From: Mucidula mucida
Lineage: Eukaryota; Basidiomycota; Agaricomycetes; Agaricales; Physalacriaceae
DNA: 64,000 nt
Direction of reading: 5' to 3'
Assembly (NCBI GenBank): GCA_015501055.1
Contig: JADNYV010000165.1
Span: 1 to 64,000, forward strand
Part shown: positions 11,179 through 23,244 of the stretch, piece after piece
How the letters are laid out: every line of letters begins with the position of its first letter
How positions within the stretch are numbered: position 1 is the stretch's first letter
Program-made: the position numbers and the translations under genes
The notes under the pieces: generated by a model
The model's database searches: none
The model's input: only the letters and a program-made list of their open reading frames with translations
Told to the model about the DNA's origin: nothing

Positions 11179-13181
11179 TACACTCACTCCTCTTAAGCCT
11201 GACAACTGGGAGCGTTTGCTCTCACTGTATGGGCTTAGCCATCGGTATCCACACCTCGTCAACGGTCTTCGCTACGGCTTCAATACGGGCGTTCCGCCCA
11301 TTACATCTACATATACCCCTCCTAATAGCCCATCTATCATCACTAATATCGACGAATTCAATCGTATCATTAGGAACGAGTTTGATTCAAATCGTTACAT
11401 TGGTCCATTCTCAAAGCGCGAGTTGGAACACCTCATTGGTCCCTTTCAGAGTTCACCTCTGTCGCTCGTCCCGAAACCTCATACAGACAAGTTGCGCATG
11501 GTTCAGAACTTCTCGTTTCCTCGAACGCCGCGCGACGACGTTTACTCTATCAATCATTTCATCTCTTCAGACGATTTTCCGTGCACGTGGGGCACGTTCG
11601 AGGCTATATGCTTCAAGGTTGCCATGTTGCCACCAGGGTCTCAAGGGGCGATACGCGATGTGTCAGAAGCATATCGCAATATACCTATTCATGAATCTCA
11701 GTGGCCCGGAACAGTTGTTCAAATCCCAGGCGACAATTTTGTCGTTGATCCTTATTGTGCTTTTGGTCTCTCTTCCGCATGTGGAGTGTACGGCGGTGTC
11801 GGTGACGCTGCAGCAGACATTATTCGCGCATCGGGCATTGGTCCTTTATCAAAATGGGTTGACGACCATTTCTTCATGCGCATTCTTCTTCATTTTCTTG
11901 ATGAATACAACGAATACAGACGTCATTTGCGTGCATGCATACTCACACAAGGCGGTCGTCGTCAAACAGGCGGTCGCATTTGGTGGAAGGGGGCAGAATC
12001 AGAATCATTCCCACAAGTATTTGATGAGGACATGGTGTTTGCTCTGCGAGATTTGTCCGCGACTTCTATTCGCTCAGCAGATGACGCGAAGTATACGTAC
12101 TGCTTTGCAGACATCAACACAGTTTCCGAATTGCTGGGTCTACCGTGGAAAACCATCAAAGACTTTCCTTTCTCTTCGGGCGTCGTCCCTTTCACAGGTA
12201 TCGGCTTCAACATCGAAGCCCGCATGCTCTCCTTGCCTCAGGACCGTCGCGAAAAGTACATTGCATCAATCGTGCTCTGGAATTCAAAGGCGACGCACGA
12301 CAAGAAGGAAACTGAGAAGCTGTATGGGCAGCTCTTATCATGCACGCGAATCATACCCGTTGGACGAGCGTATCTCACAACGTTGGAGCGTTTCCTCGGC
12401 ATTTTCGAAGATACTCCTTTCAAACCACGTACGCCACCGAAAGGTACAGAGCGGGACCTCTTCTGGTGGTCTACACAGTTACAGGACGAACACCTCACTA
12501 GACGCATTCCTCGACCTGTACAAGTCTGGGATTGTCGCGCGTACTCAGACGCGAGTTCAGGTGTGGGTGTTGCAATCGTCATCGGCAAGTGGTGGCGGGC
12601 GTGGCGACTGGTACCCGGATGGAACGCCTCGCCCGGCCGTGACATACAGTGGGCTGAAGCCATCGGCTTCGAATTATTGGTCCTATGCATCACACGAATC
12701 GGTACAAGACATTCAGTATAGTGGTGTTTTCTTCATTGATTTACGAGTCATTCTAGGTACCAGGGGAAACAAGTTTATCAAGGTCTACGGTGACAACACC
12801 CCCGTCGTTGAGGGCTGGTGGAATAATCGCAGCCGCAACCAAGCCGTCAACAACGTCTTCAAGCGGGTACACGATGTCTGCACCGCGGCTGACATTACTA
12901 TCTTCTCCCGCTACGTCAACACCCACAATAACCCTGCAGACGCTCCCTCTCGCGGCGAATATGGTTCCACTGCCTTCCTTCTGCCCGACTTTGACTTACC
13001 AGGAGATGTCGCCAACTTCCTCATCCCATGGGATAGCCCGCTCATCGCCGCGGAACGCCATCGTGGCAAGGTTTCAGCCCTACCCAAGCCCTCCACTACC
13101 GCGTCTGTTCGTAATGCCTCACCACAGCAGGATTTCGACTGGCTCCCCGAGTCTCTCGTCGACGTCAATTCACGTTTCTAA
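11141..13181 (+). CDS. DIRS reverse transcriptase-RNase H
   Basis: The reading frame is open from the gag overlap; the ATG at 11141 (MAPTSVLELRRSNT) is a plausible start. The RT domain spans roughly residues 90-330, with LSLVPKPHTDKLRMVQNFSF, AIRDVSEAYRNIPIHESQWP and the catalytic box KWVDDHFF (VDD in place of YxDD, usual in this class). The RNase H part has CRAYSDASSGVG and VYGDNTPVVEGWW. A 55-nt intron (12702-12756, GTACAA..CTAG) restores the frame between WAEAIGFELLVLCITRIG and TRGNKFIKVYGD. The C-terminal half of RNase H overlaps the recombinase ORF in another frame. The ORF looks intact after splicing. Confidence 0.8.
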
Positions 13182-14395
13182 ACTGCCGGTGAGGCGACAA
13201 GCAGCATGGGTCAAACCATATCCCCTTCATTTAACAATAATCCCTTCACCTTTGCGCGAACATGTGTCTGCACGCGATCGCCTCATCAAGTGGACTCCCG
13301 CGACAACGCGTACTGCCGTGGCCGGCCTTTCAACCATGGATGTTCAGCGTCTCCACGACGTAATCACGTTCGCTTATGCAGATGGTACACTCGAAACCTA
13401 TGGATCCGGCCTATTGTGGTGGCATGTCTTTTGCGACCGTCGGGCTGTCCCAGAAGTGCTGAGATGCCCAGCGCCAACTCTTTTAGTATCAAGTTTTATT
13501 GCAACGCTAGCGGGTTCTTACGCTGGCGGAACAATCTCTGGATATGTTGCTGGTGTTCGTGCATGGCACATCATCCATGGCGCGGTCTGGGCAATGAAAG
13601 ACGATGAATTGGACGCTCTACTACGCGCCGCGGACGCTTTGGCACCGGAGTCTTCAAAACGGAAGAAGCGCCTGCCATACACAATTTCCGTCATCGAGAC
13701 ACTCTTATCCCACTTCAATCTTGATATTCCTCTCGACGCGGCAGTAGCTGCATGTTTATCGACAACGTTTTACTCAGCCGCTCGTTTGGGCGAGTTCACC
13801 GTTCGGACATTGACAAGTTTTGATCCAAAAATTCATGTCAAGCCATCAGATGTCGAAATGGTAACAGCGTACATCACTCAGAGACGGTGTTCAACACTAA
13901 TCATTTCCCCACTTACAGATGACAGACCGCAACGGCCTTAAACAGACCACCTTTCATCTGCCTTGGACCAAAGTGTCTCCCACTGGCGAAGACGTGTTCT
14001 GGGCGCGGCAGAACGGCTCAAGCGACCCGGAACATCTTCTCCAAGTGCACTTAACCGTGAATCACCCTCCAGCAAATGGACACCTCTTCGCTTACAAGCA
14101 GAAGGGAAAGTTCAAACCACTCACGAAGGCCGCGTTTCTCAAGCGCGTACATCTGGCGTTTACGAAAGCGAGTCTTGATCCTCTGCAAGGCCATGGGATC
14201 CGAATAGGTGCCACATTGGAATACCTCTTACGTGGGGTTTCATTTGAAGCGGTAAAGACGATTGGCCGGTGGGCTAGTGATGCATTCCTGCGATACCTCC
14301 GAAAACATGCTGTGATTTTAGCTGTATACATGCAGGCGGATCCCGTCGTCCATGAGCGATTTATTACATATACCCTTCCTCCTATTCGAAACTGA
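12790..14395 (+). CDS. DIRS tyrosine recombinase
   Basis: Two exons (to 13860, and 13919-14395) are joined by a 58-nt intron (13861-13918). The core fold carries the tyrosine-recombinase signature: the first Arg in FYSAARLGEFT, H-x-x-R in GHGIRIGATLEYLLRG, then GRWASDAFLRYLRKH with the Trp and a candidate nucleophile Tyr. It integrates circular cDNA without classical target duplication. The start is uncertain. The frame opens at 12790 inside the RNase H overlap, and the conserved region begins near 13300 (TMDVQRLHDVITFAYADGT). Confidence 0.8.
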
Positions 14396-14630
14396 TAACA
14401 CCATTTACCATATCGTATCACACCACTGTCTTTACACACTCAATCGTTATGCCTCCTACCTCTTGGGATCCTGCAGCGCGTCGGCATACCTCCTTCAAAC
14501 TGGGTTCTTGCAGATCCCTAGAGCTTGTAGGCTGAGTCGGATGGTCTTTTCCGACCATCGCCCAAACCAAATATATTATATCATTGCCAACACATTGCTT
14601 GATGCGAGTGAAGTACATAAACCAACAATA

Positions 14631-14874
14631 CTGTAGCGTTTCGACTGCAAATTCACATAACGGGTTACGGGGGTCTTTGAAGTGAAGCTATATATACATC
14701 ATAACGGGTCACGGACCACTTTGGTCAGGCACGAGCCTCCAAATAAGGAAATTTCAGGTCCCGCTATAAGCGGAACTGTCCAAAAAAGGCAATTTAAGGG
14801 TCTGTGAAGCTGTTCGCTGTAACTTCAGACCATAATGGGTCACAGGCTGTGAAGTTACGGTCGAAACACTACAG
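14631..14874. mobile_element. 244-bp MITE, copy 1 (TA target)
   Basis: Terminal inverted repeats of about 27 bp start CTGTAGCGTTTCGAC and end in CTACAG. The element is flanked by TA at 14629-14630 and 14875-14876. It has no coding capacity. The copy at 55497-55740 has exactly the same length in the opposite orientation and differs at five positions. The TA target suggests mobilisation by a Tc1/mariner-type transposase. It sits at the right junction of the DIRS element, so it inserted after it. Confidence 0.9.
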
Positions 14875-15853
14875 TAGACCCCACAACCCAGTAAAACGGG
14901 GAAAATATACGACACGAGCGAGAAACGGCTGATTCCCGTTGAGCTTGCAGTGCGAGGGTGTATCACTAAGAGACGTTGTTTGGTGGCGCAATTACTACAC
15001 AATGACACAATTCAACTATAACTTTGAGAACACAACACATAGTACTCATACAAAATACAATGACTGAAGAATATTTCAGGCAGTGTAGCATTTTGGGCTT
15101 TTAATGGCCATACCTTCATAATACTTCTCCGGCGCTTCGATTGATGTGTGACTACCAGGCATCACGCCCGTACCAAGCTAGTCTCGGGCACACCGAATCG
15201 AGTGCCTCCATCTTTTATGAATTGAACAGCATAGGTCCATTTCTATCAGCATCGTCATGGTTAGCGGGCTCTAGATCGATATCTACCGTGCCAAAGAGAA
15301 ACCTACGTGGACGTTACCTGGACCCGTCTTCCACCTGTCTATAACCGTACCAGCGTCGTCTGTTGCGTACCCTCGATAATTTTTGATGAGCTTCACGGTA
15401 TGGCCGTTTAAAAACTAGATAATTCAACACTGAGAAAGTATTCCGTGGTTAGGAAACTGAAGACAGATACCCGTGGTGGAGGGTATGCGTTGGGAGCCTG
15501 CGTAGCCATGGGCGATGATGGTAGGACGCAAGGCGCTTAACGAGGACCGTCAAGATCATGCGGCAAGTTTTCCCACAGAATAGCTGTCATCGGACACTGA
15601 GCGTACACTTACAGGCACCGTTCTCGGGCATCTCTGTGATATCCATATTCAGAAGCGCACATTCCAGAGACCTTGTAAGCCTTTTGAGACCTGCGCGGTT
15701 GGATACTGGTGAGCGACTTGACGTTGGCTACAAGGCGGCTCACTCGCAACTACTTGCCAGCTAGTTTACCAAGCAGTGCCTACATCATTGGGACCCGTAC
15801 CCACAAAATTTCGTCATAGACTGCGATAATTAATTCCAACAGGTGGAGACGTT

Positions 15854-17385
15854 TCAATTATCTGTTTTCGTATCAACAGTCCGAGATGTAAAGCGGAGGC
15901 GAAACACGATATTTGATGCGGTCTGTGGAATGATGAGCCTTTTGTTGATAGGTGGCCGCAAACAAATATCCCTACCCTTATCCCACCAAATCGCCTTGAC
16001 CTCAAGGTGCATATCATCCGCGCTGAGCAAACTGCAGATTTCTTGATATCGAGAAAACGCAGCAGCAGCAGTAGGCTGATCCGGGCTGTCGCAGTCCTTC
16101 ATCAACTCGAGAAGTGTTCCAAGATCCGGCACGACATCCTCAATACACTCAGAAAGCAACGTTTGAGCCTGAAGTTTGTAATCATCGATGCTGCTCACCC
16201 GAAGATGAACCTCAAGATTTGTTGCCAAACGGGCAACTTCATGCTTTGAAGCAATTGCAAACTCGGGCGCAGGTGAATGCGGTGAGTGGTGTTGCTTGTT
16301 GAAGCTACTGCTGTCAGATGCAAGTACTGGCAGTGTAGCTGTTTCAAAGTCAATGAAGGCATACTTGCGTTCGGGTCCACGAACACCCGCGTAGAGGACC
16401 CCGAATTCTTTTGGCTTCGGAACCATGACATCCATAACAAAATTTTGGCCAATGGTGTCGCCGTGCGCGATATAGTGTTCGTGAAGAAAGGCGATGGCCT
16501 GGTCAAGGATCTCAACTTCACAGCATGTGGCCAACGTATCGGACTACTAACCTCAAAGAATGCCTGACCATAGCGAACCACTTCACCAACCGTTGCAAAA
16601 TCAGCCCAGATCGCCACGTTCCATCTATTGGAGGTCAGCAATAGTCAGCGAGATATCGGTAGTGAGGACTTGCCTTGGCATCACAGCAAATACTTGACCA
16701 TTAAACTCAAGGTAATCAAGAACGGGTATAGTATGGTTACGTGGATCGTCTCGAAGGTCATCGGAGTGTAAGAGACGAAGTGCTCGTAGCTCTTTAGTCG
16801 GTGTCGAACCAGAAACCGCTCTGCACGAAATTGAAACAAAAACTTGGAATATCAGAGAGCAGCTTACTTGATTACGACGTCTCGTCCAATCCTGTCTCGT
16901 GCTGCCCAAACAAACGGGGACTAAAGCGAATTCTAGACGGTGGAAGGGAGCGAAAAGTAAGAAGCGCTTACATAGTACATGAATTTTGCATCTGCGTCGG
17001 TCTTGTACAAGCATGACGCAAATGGGAACGAGTGCGTCACAGTCGATTTGCCGGTAGTTGGGACAAGGTCACTGTATATGTCGGCTGAATCTTTGGGCAC
17101 ATATGGGTGGTATCCACACGAAACAAAGAATGGACCAAGGAAGCGCCACATGCGCAGTAGTCGTCTCCTGTCACGTTCGAACACTTCTACATCATTGGGG
17201 TCGCCCGTGTCCCAAACGGCATAATCCTGAGTGATGGGGTAGTTCCAGAGCCAGGATCGGAATGTCCAATATAACGAGCTCCAGAATCCATTTACGCGCA
17301 CCCAGCGAATAGGTTTGAGCAAGTAAACGGCGGCTAGTACGCCGCCGCCTAGCGATATAGACAGAGCCGCAGCGTTCGTGATCAT
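15854..17385 (-). CDS. Membrane-anchored protein-kinase-like protein, copy B (intact)
   Basis: Six exons fit: 17385-16972, 16920-16868, 16820-16674, 16624-16552, 16498-16199 and 16147-15854, giving 426 residues. The third intron is GC-AG. An N-terminal hydrophobic segment (about residues 3-22, AALSISLGGGVLAAVYLL) should anchor it in a membrane. The kinase-like part has a candidate beta-3 lysine (RDVVIKAVSG), a helix-C Glu (TKELRAL), a hinge-like VFAVMPRW, a catalytic loop HGDTIGQN (HGD in place of HRD, Asn five residues on) and a metal site YAFIDFE (DFE in place of DFG). The key Lys, Asp, Asn and Asp are all present, so activity is possible. The start was chosen by comparison with copies C and E; an ATG at 17412 is in frame. 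Substrate unknown. Confidence 0.75.
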
Positions 17386-17409
17386 GGCGTGGACCAAGTA
17401 CACGGTCAC

Positions 17410-17447
17410 CACGTGCCTGCGCTGGTTCGTCTCATGCCGTCGGCATG
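17410..17447 (-). promoter_or_regulatory. Conserved CACGTG plus CCG-N-CGG palindrome upstream of copy B
   Basis: CACGTG (17410-17415) and the palindrome CATGCCGTCGGCATG (17433-17447) lie 25 and 48 bp upstream of the start codon. The same pair occurs upstream of copy C (44449-44454 and 44417-44431) and copy E (51495-51500 and 51517-51531). CACGTG is a bHLH-type site, and inverted CCG/CGG triplets are typical of Zn(II)2Cys6 regulators. Function is inferred only from conservation. Confidence 0.5.
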
Positions 17448-17605
17448 TGCTTCACATTCAACATTGCAGCGATTTGGCTCGCAAAGCAAAGGCTAGATCT
17501 CCATCGAGTTAGCTTATGAGCTCTGGGTCTCCAGTCTCCAATCTGACCTCGAAGATGCGATAGGGTGTTTGTTAAAATGGCGGGGCAACGTTCTACTGTA
17601 ATTCT

Positions 17606-19097
17606 ATGTCATTGGAAGACCTAACAGGCAATATACAAGTCCAGAATCACCAGTGCCTCTCTCCAGACTTCGGCATCTGTGACCACCCCCTGGGCAACGC
17701 CTATATGATTGAAGACCAGCATCCCCGCATCTTCGCGAAACTTGGTCCCAAGCTCATTTCGACTCTTATGCGCGTAGATGCGAAAAGCTATACTCGTTTA
17801 TACTCTCTGCGCCGTCAAATCAGGTCAGAAGAAAGGCGACTACGACATCTATCAATGCAAGGAGCATCAAAGCCCCGACTGCGAAGAGTGCTTTGACTGG
17901 CCTCAAGTCATCATTCGCCAGGCGACTCAGAAAATCCTACAAATCGGAAGGCCGAGTACAAACAAGAACGGACTTGATGGGCTTACTGCAGTCTATGGGT
18001 GTGGAACTCCCCTCCTCGACAAAACTGTCCGAAGAAGACTTGGAGAAGAAACTCGCTACGGCCTTGACGTTTTCACAAGGCATATCCTCATCCAGCAAGT
18101 TCCCTCTCAATCCTACTAAATTATCTGCGTGGAAGGTATGTCGGTATCATCCTGCATCGCGACTTCCTCTCTAAAATCTTAACGCGACAGAACGATAATA
18201 CAGACGCGCCAGCCTCCGACCTGACATTTCGAAATAGTACGGCTGAAGCAACGCTACGTGCAGAAATGCCAAATCCTTTCCCACTTTATGCTAGCGCGTT
18301 CATGGACGCGCGCAGAGCCTTACGAAGGATTGCTCAGTTGTTCGAGGCCGGTCAATCTGTCTTTGTTCTCAACGAGGCACAGGAGCACGCCGAAGCGATA
18401 TGCATGCGAGTAGGCTTTCATGAATAATCCCCTCATTACCTTCCAACGATTACTTTATTCAGATCCTCAACATCTATAAGCTCGATGAAATGACACCCGT
18501 GATCGTTATCCTATATCTAGCGGCCGACAGAACGACTCCTCCACGAGAGTCAATGGACTTTGTCGCACACTACATGCTCAGGAAATCAAGAGCGGTCAGC
18601 AGGAACAGGCGCTCATGCGGAAACTACTATTCCAAAACTTGCAACGCCTTTCACCCGGCTTCGAGCCCGCGAGGCAGAAGTGCGAAATCCCATTCAAAGT
18701 ATCATTCTTCCTTCACTTGAACCCGCTTTCTCAAACCGACATCGGCAAAATTTCGCACACAGGATGCGAGGTCTGCGGTAAGAAGACTGTAAGTCGTTGC
18801 TCCCAGTTTCTATCTCCTATTGCAGTTCAGATAAGCACATCATGGAGCTCTTATGTATGGTTGATTTTTGCTGAGCGTGTACCCAGCCTATCAGAAAGCA
18901 AATTGACATGACCACAAGGCATTCTGCAAGACGATGAAGAATGGTACTTGGGTATCCGTCAGTTTCTTGATTGGAGGGAGGTCAAGGAGATTTCTGCGAG
19001 GAACAATAAAGACAAGGTCTATCGATGGGCGAAACGCAGTGGCGATTTTGAGCTGAGCATATGTTTCGACCGGGCGCCCACTGAGCCCGCCTGGTAG
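17606..19097 (+). pseudogene. MYND-type zinc-finger protein gene, frameshifted and internally deleted
   Basis: The ATG at 17606 (MSLEDLTGNIQVQ) begins a frame that shifts near 17805 to SGQKKGDYDIYQCKEH.. and CEECFDW, then again to GVELPSSTKLSEEDLEKKL and PLNPTKLSAWK. An intron separates PFPLYASAFMDARRALRRIA from LDEMTPVIVILYLAADR. A MYND finger start (CEVCGKKTVSRCSQ) is followed by a shift. The C-terminal block VYRWAKRSGDFELSICFDRA then ends at TAG 19095-19097. The order matches a large Agaricomycete MYND-type family as I remember it, and the part between finger and C-terminus is too short. It is divergently placed from kinase-like copy B. Confidence 0.55.
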
Positions 19098-19155
19098 GCA
19101 GCGCCACACGTGACTGTGATTGTAACAGGGATCCATACCACGAAACTTTACAAAG

Positions 19156-20356
19156 TCAGAGTGCTAAAGCTTCAGACCAAATCGACGACGTGACCGCGGT
19201 GTCGCTGTTAGTCTCACGCGAGATCACCAGAACGGAGTGTCCCTTCTCTTCTGGGTTCCGCTCAAATTGCATCTGGCCTTCTTCGACGGACATGTTGCAA
19301 GTCGCGTGGGTCCAAGCTCGGCCGAGCACGACGCGTAGCATGATCATTTCTGGGCCGATGCACTATCAACGTGTGTATTTAGTAACGCAAATCATAAGCC
19401 TCCCAGACAAAATACACACCGCTATCTGGGTGAGCAAACACACGAATAGATTAGACGCCACATTGCTATCCCCGAAGAGACCGAGAAGGATGATGGATAG
19501 GATAGTAAAGGGCAGCGCCGATTCTATGACGATGGCGGCGATATTGGTGTACATCTGCGCGTGGTCGGGACCCAGGACGCTGCGGATGCGACGGCGGTGC
19601 CAGAGTATGCACCCGGCGATCTGCGCTGTGAAGACGATGTTGATGACCATGAGCACGAGCCACACGCCGAATGAGATGGGCATCATATGGATTTGCGGTA
19701 CGGCGATCTGCACTACGACGAGCACTGAGAGGGCTGAATATATGTGAGGCCCAGTGCCAGTCGAGGAAAAGAGGGAGGTGGTACTTACTAACGGTGGACA
19801 AGTAGAAGAGACCATTGAAGAGGATCAAGTACCATCTAAAGTTCCAAAGCAGCAAGACACGGAAGAGCTGACAGAAGTCGCGTCAGGTCTTGTTGAAGAT
19901 GAACATGATGATACGGACCAAGAGTCCATCAGCCATAGCCGTAATCGTAATCGACGTAGCGTTCTCTATTGTCAACAGCGCAGATGTCTGCTCCTCCGTG
20001 AGATACCCCAGCGGTCCGCCAGGATGCTCGCGAAAGTTGATCCACGCATTCTGGCTGAAGCGGATGCTGCACGCCACGTTGATCGACGCGAGCACAAAGA
20101 ACGCCGTGTTGAAGAGCAGCTGCATGAAAAAGTGCTTCCGCTTCTGCATAACGCGCTGCTGGAACGTGTAGTACATCAGTATGGAGTACACCGAGACGTG
20201 TATTCCTATGGAACATGTAGATTAGTAGGTTTTAGCGAACAAGAAAGAGGTCATCAGACCATAACCAAAGGAAGCAAGATGTGTAGAGACGAACGTCGAC
20301 TGTTCGTACCAGATGCTAGCGGCGTCTTCTGCTGGAGCCCAGGACGGATCGGACAT
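19156..20356 (-). CDS. Fungal seven-helix membrane protein (DUF6534-like)
   Basis: The start is at 20356 (MSDPSWAPAEDAASIWYEQS). A 5' intron with a CTAAT branch site joins FVSTHLASFGYG to IHVSVYSILMYYTFQQR. Successive hydrophobic segments follow: MQLLFNTAFFVLASINVACS, TITAMADGLLL, WNFRWYLILFNGLFYLS, SFGVWLVLMVINIVFTAQIA, ESALPFTILSIILLGLFG, and NLFVCLLTQIACI before the GRAWTH motif. After that comes a hydrophilic cytosolic tail ending at 19156. Lumenal/cytosolic order and the GRAWT motif fit a large mushroom family of unknown-function seven-helix proteins. No ligand or G-protein link can be seen. The gene appears intact with about four introns; exact donors for the third and fourth exons are approximate. 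Confidence 0.7.
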
Positions 20357-20489
20357 GGCGAGCTACAACCTCAGGATTCCCCCCGTTTTGCGCTGCCTTT
20401 TGTAGCATTCGGAACCGGTACTGAACATTCTTCGTGGCGTGAGAGGAGAAGCCTAAAGTGAGAAAAGAACGCGATAAGCATTGCGTCTT

Positions 20490-21299
20490 CTAGGATAAGG
20501 TCGATAAGCGGTGCAGTCTCAGCCCAGTGACAGTATCACCGATTATTGCTTCGCGAAATGCCTCTCTTTGTGGAGAGACGATGCTGGGCTCTGGCTGCTG
20601 AACAGAGGAATAATCATGATTCTGCACAATATTTGATTGGCATTTGACGTCAGGATTGGCGCTGCGGAAACAAGGTTGAATGCACACGCACCCATCTATT
20701 TTCGACCCGCAATCATTGTTCTCACCCTTCGCGGCAACGAAAGAGTCACCTAGCCGGGGAATCCGTTCAGCATGCGCATGTTTCTCTGCAGAAGTAGATG
20801 CGCCAGATGTGGTAATCGCTTTCCTTTGAGCCATATGCAAAGGATGAGCTCTAAATGTTATCCGTGAACTTGAAGATCGAGATATCGAGTTGCTGGGATA
20901 TGAAGACGCAAACCTTATTAGACCTAGTTGCACCAATCGCGGCGCGTCCATCCTGTTGAACGGTGAGGTCAAGTTTCTTGACATGAAAGCGTTGCATTTG
21001 GTCGGCCAAGGACACGAAGATGAGGACACGTCGCGAGATAAAGACGCGATTGCGCGAAGGGTGGTATTATTTGGCTGAAGAGGTCGGAGGTATGTGTGAT
21101 TGTGCCAGCACATTCGGATGGCGTTGTTACGAAATGAGAACAAGAATAATATGAACAGTAGATAGCGGTGACGGGCGCGGTCGTGCTTGCAGCTAAAATA
21201 CTTTTGGCACGTTGAACATTCCCACGATGCCTGCAGGATTCTTTCTCGACTTTCCCAGAACATATCAATGCGACATTCTATTTGCCTGGCTAGGAACAT
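20490..21299 (-). CDS. Uncertain ORF, 269 codons
   Basis: A single long open frame of 269 codons runs between the seven-helix gene and enolase. An internal start (MDAPRLVQLGLIRFASSYPS) would give an N-terminus rich in Arg and Ser and poor in acidic residues, as in mitochondrial presequences. No domain was recognised and the composition is otherwise irregular. It may be chance or part of a transcript leader. Confidence 0.22.
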   Translation of the reverse strand: MFLARQIECRIDMFWESRERILQASWECSTCQKYFSCKHDRARHRYLLFILFLFSFRNNAIRMCWHNHTYLRPLQPNNTTLRAIASLSRDVSSSSCPWPTKCNAFMSRNLTSPFNRMDAPRLVQLGLIRFASSYPSNSISRSSSSRITFRAHPLHMAQRKAITTSGASTSAEKHAHAERIPRLGDSFVAAKGENNDCGSKIDGCVCIQPCFRSANPDVKCQSNIVQNHDYSSVQQPEPSIVSPQREAFREAIIGDTVTGLRLHRLSTLS

Positions 21300-21602
21300 A
21301 TTTCCAGAATACTATACCTATTTTGTGAGGCCATTGAGTGAACTGTCACTGATTTACACCAACAAAATATCGATTGAGACAGATATCAAGAGCTGTTTGG
21401 AATATGTGCGTATACATACGGGTCAATGGGGAAGTAACTTGTAGGCCTGAAATATACGCGCTTGGTATTCAGCAAGTCAAAAATCTATTGGAGGCGTGAA
21501 GGATCATTACAGTCGATGCTTTCGTTAATTTTGGTACAACATGCAGTCTATAGGTCAGTAAAGTCGGATACAAACGTTGATTTATTTCTTCTCTTCCTCC
21601 CC
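21300..21602. other. Intergenic, 3' side of enolase
   Basis: I see no gene here. The A/T-rich sequence includes the enolase 3' untranslated region. Confidence 0.5.

Positions 21603-23244
<1,642 letters not shown>

Larger units (their letters stand above)
9079..14630 (+). mobile_element. DIRS-like tyrosine-recombinase retrotransposon
   Basis: The element contains a gag-like ORF with zinc knuckle, a reverse transcriptase-RNase H ORF and an overlapping tyrosine recombinase ORF, in the order known for DIRS-type elements. There is no integrase and no ordinary LTR. Short split repeats lie near its 5' end (9106-9322). TAGA flanks it at 9075-9078 and, beyond the nested MITE, at 14875-14878. The matching place in the right arm (46948-46951, CAGA on the minus strand) is unoccupied, which defines both ends. 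A 7-bp stem hairpin (14540-14559) lies near the 3' end. Gag is frameshifted, so the copy is probably not autonomous. Confidence 0.85.
14875..17530. repeat. Left arm, inner part, of the ~5-kb inverted duplication
   Basis: The reverse complement matches 44386-46951, including 3' flank, kinase-like gene, promoter palindrome and further upstream bases (AGCTCATAAGCTAA). It contains intact kinase-like copy B. Before the DIRS and MITE insertions it was continuous with 6905-9078. Confidence 0.8.

Noticed and set aside
10965..12756. Long plus-strand frame parallel to the DIRS reverse transcriptase
   Set aside because: Only its part after 12757 is coding (RNase H exon); the earlier part is an out-of-frame shadow without retroelement motifs.
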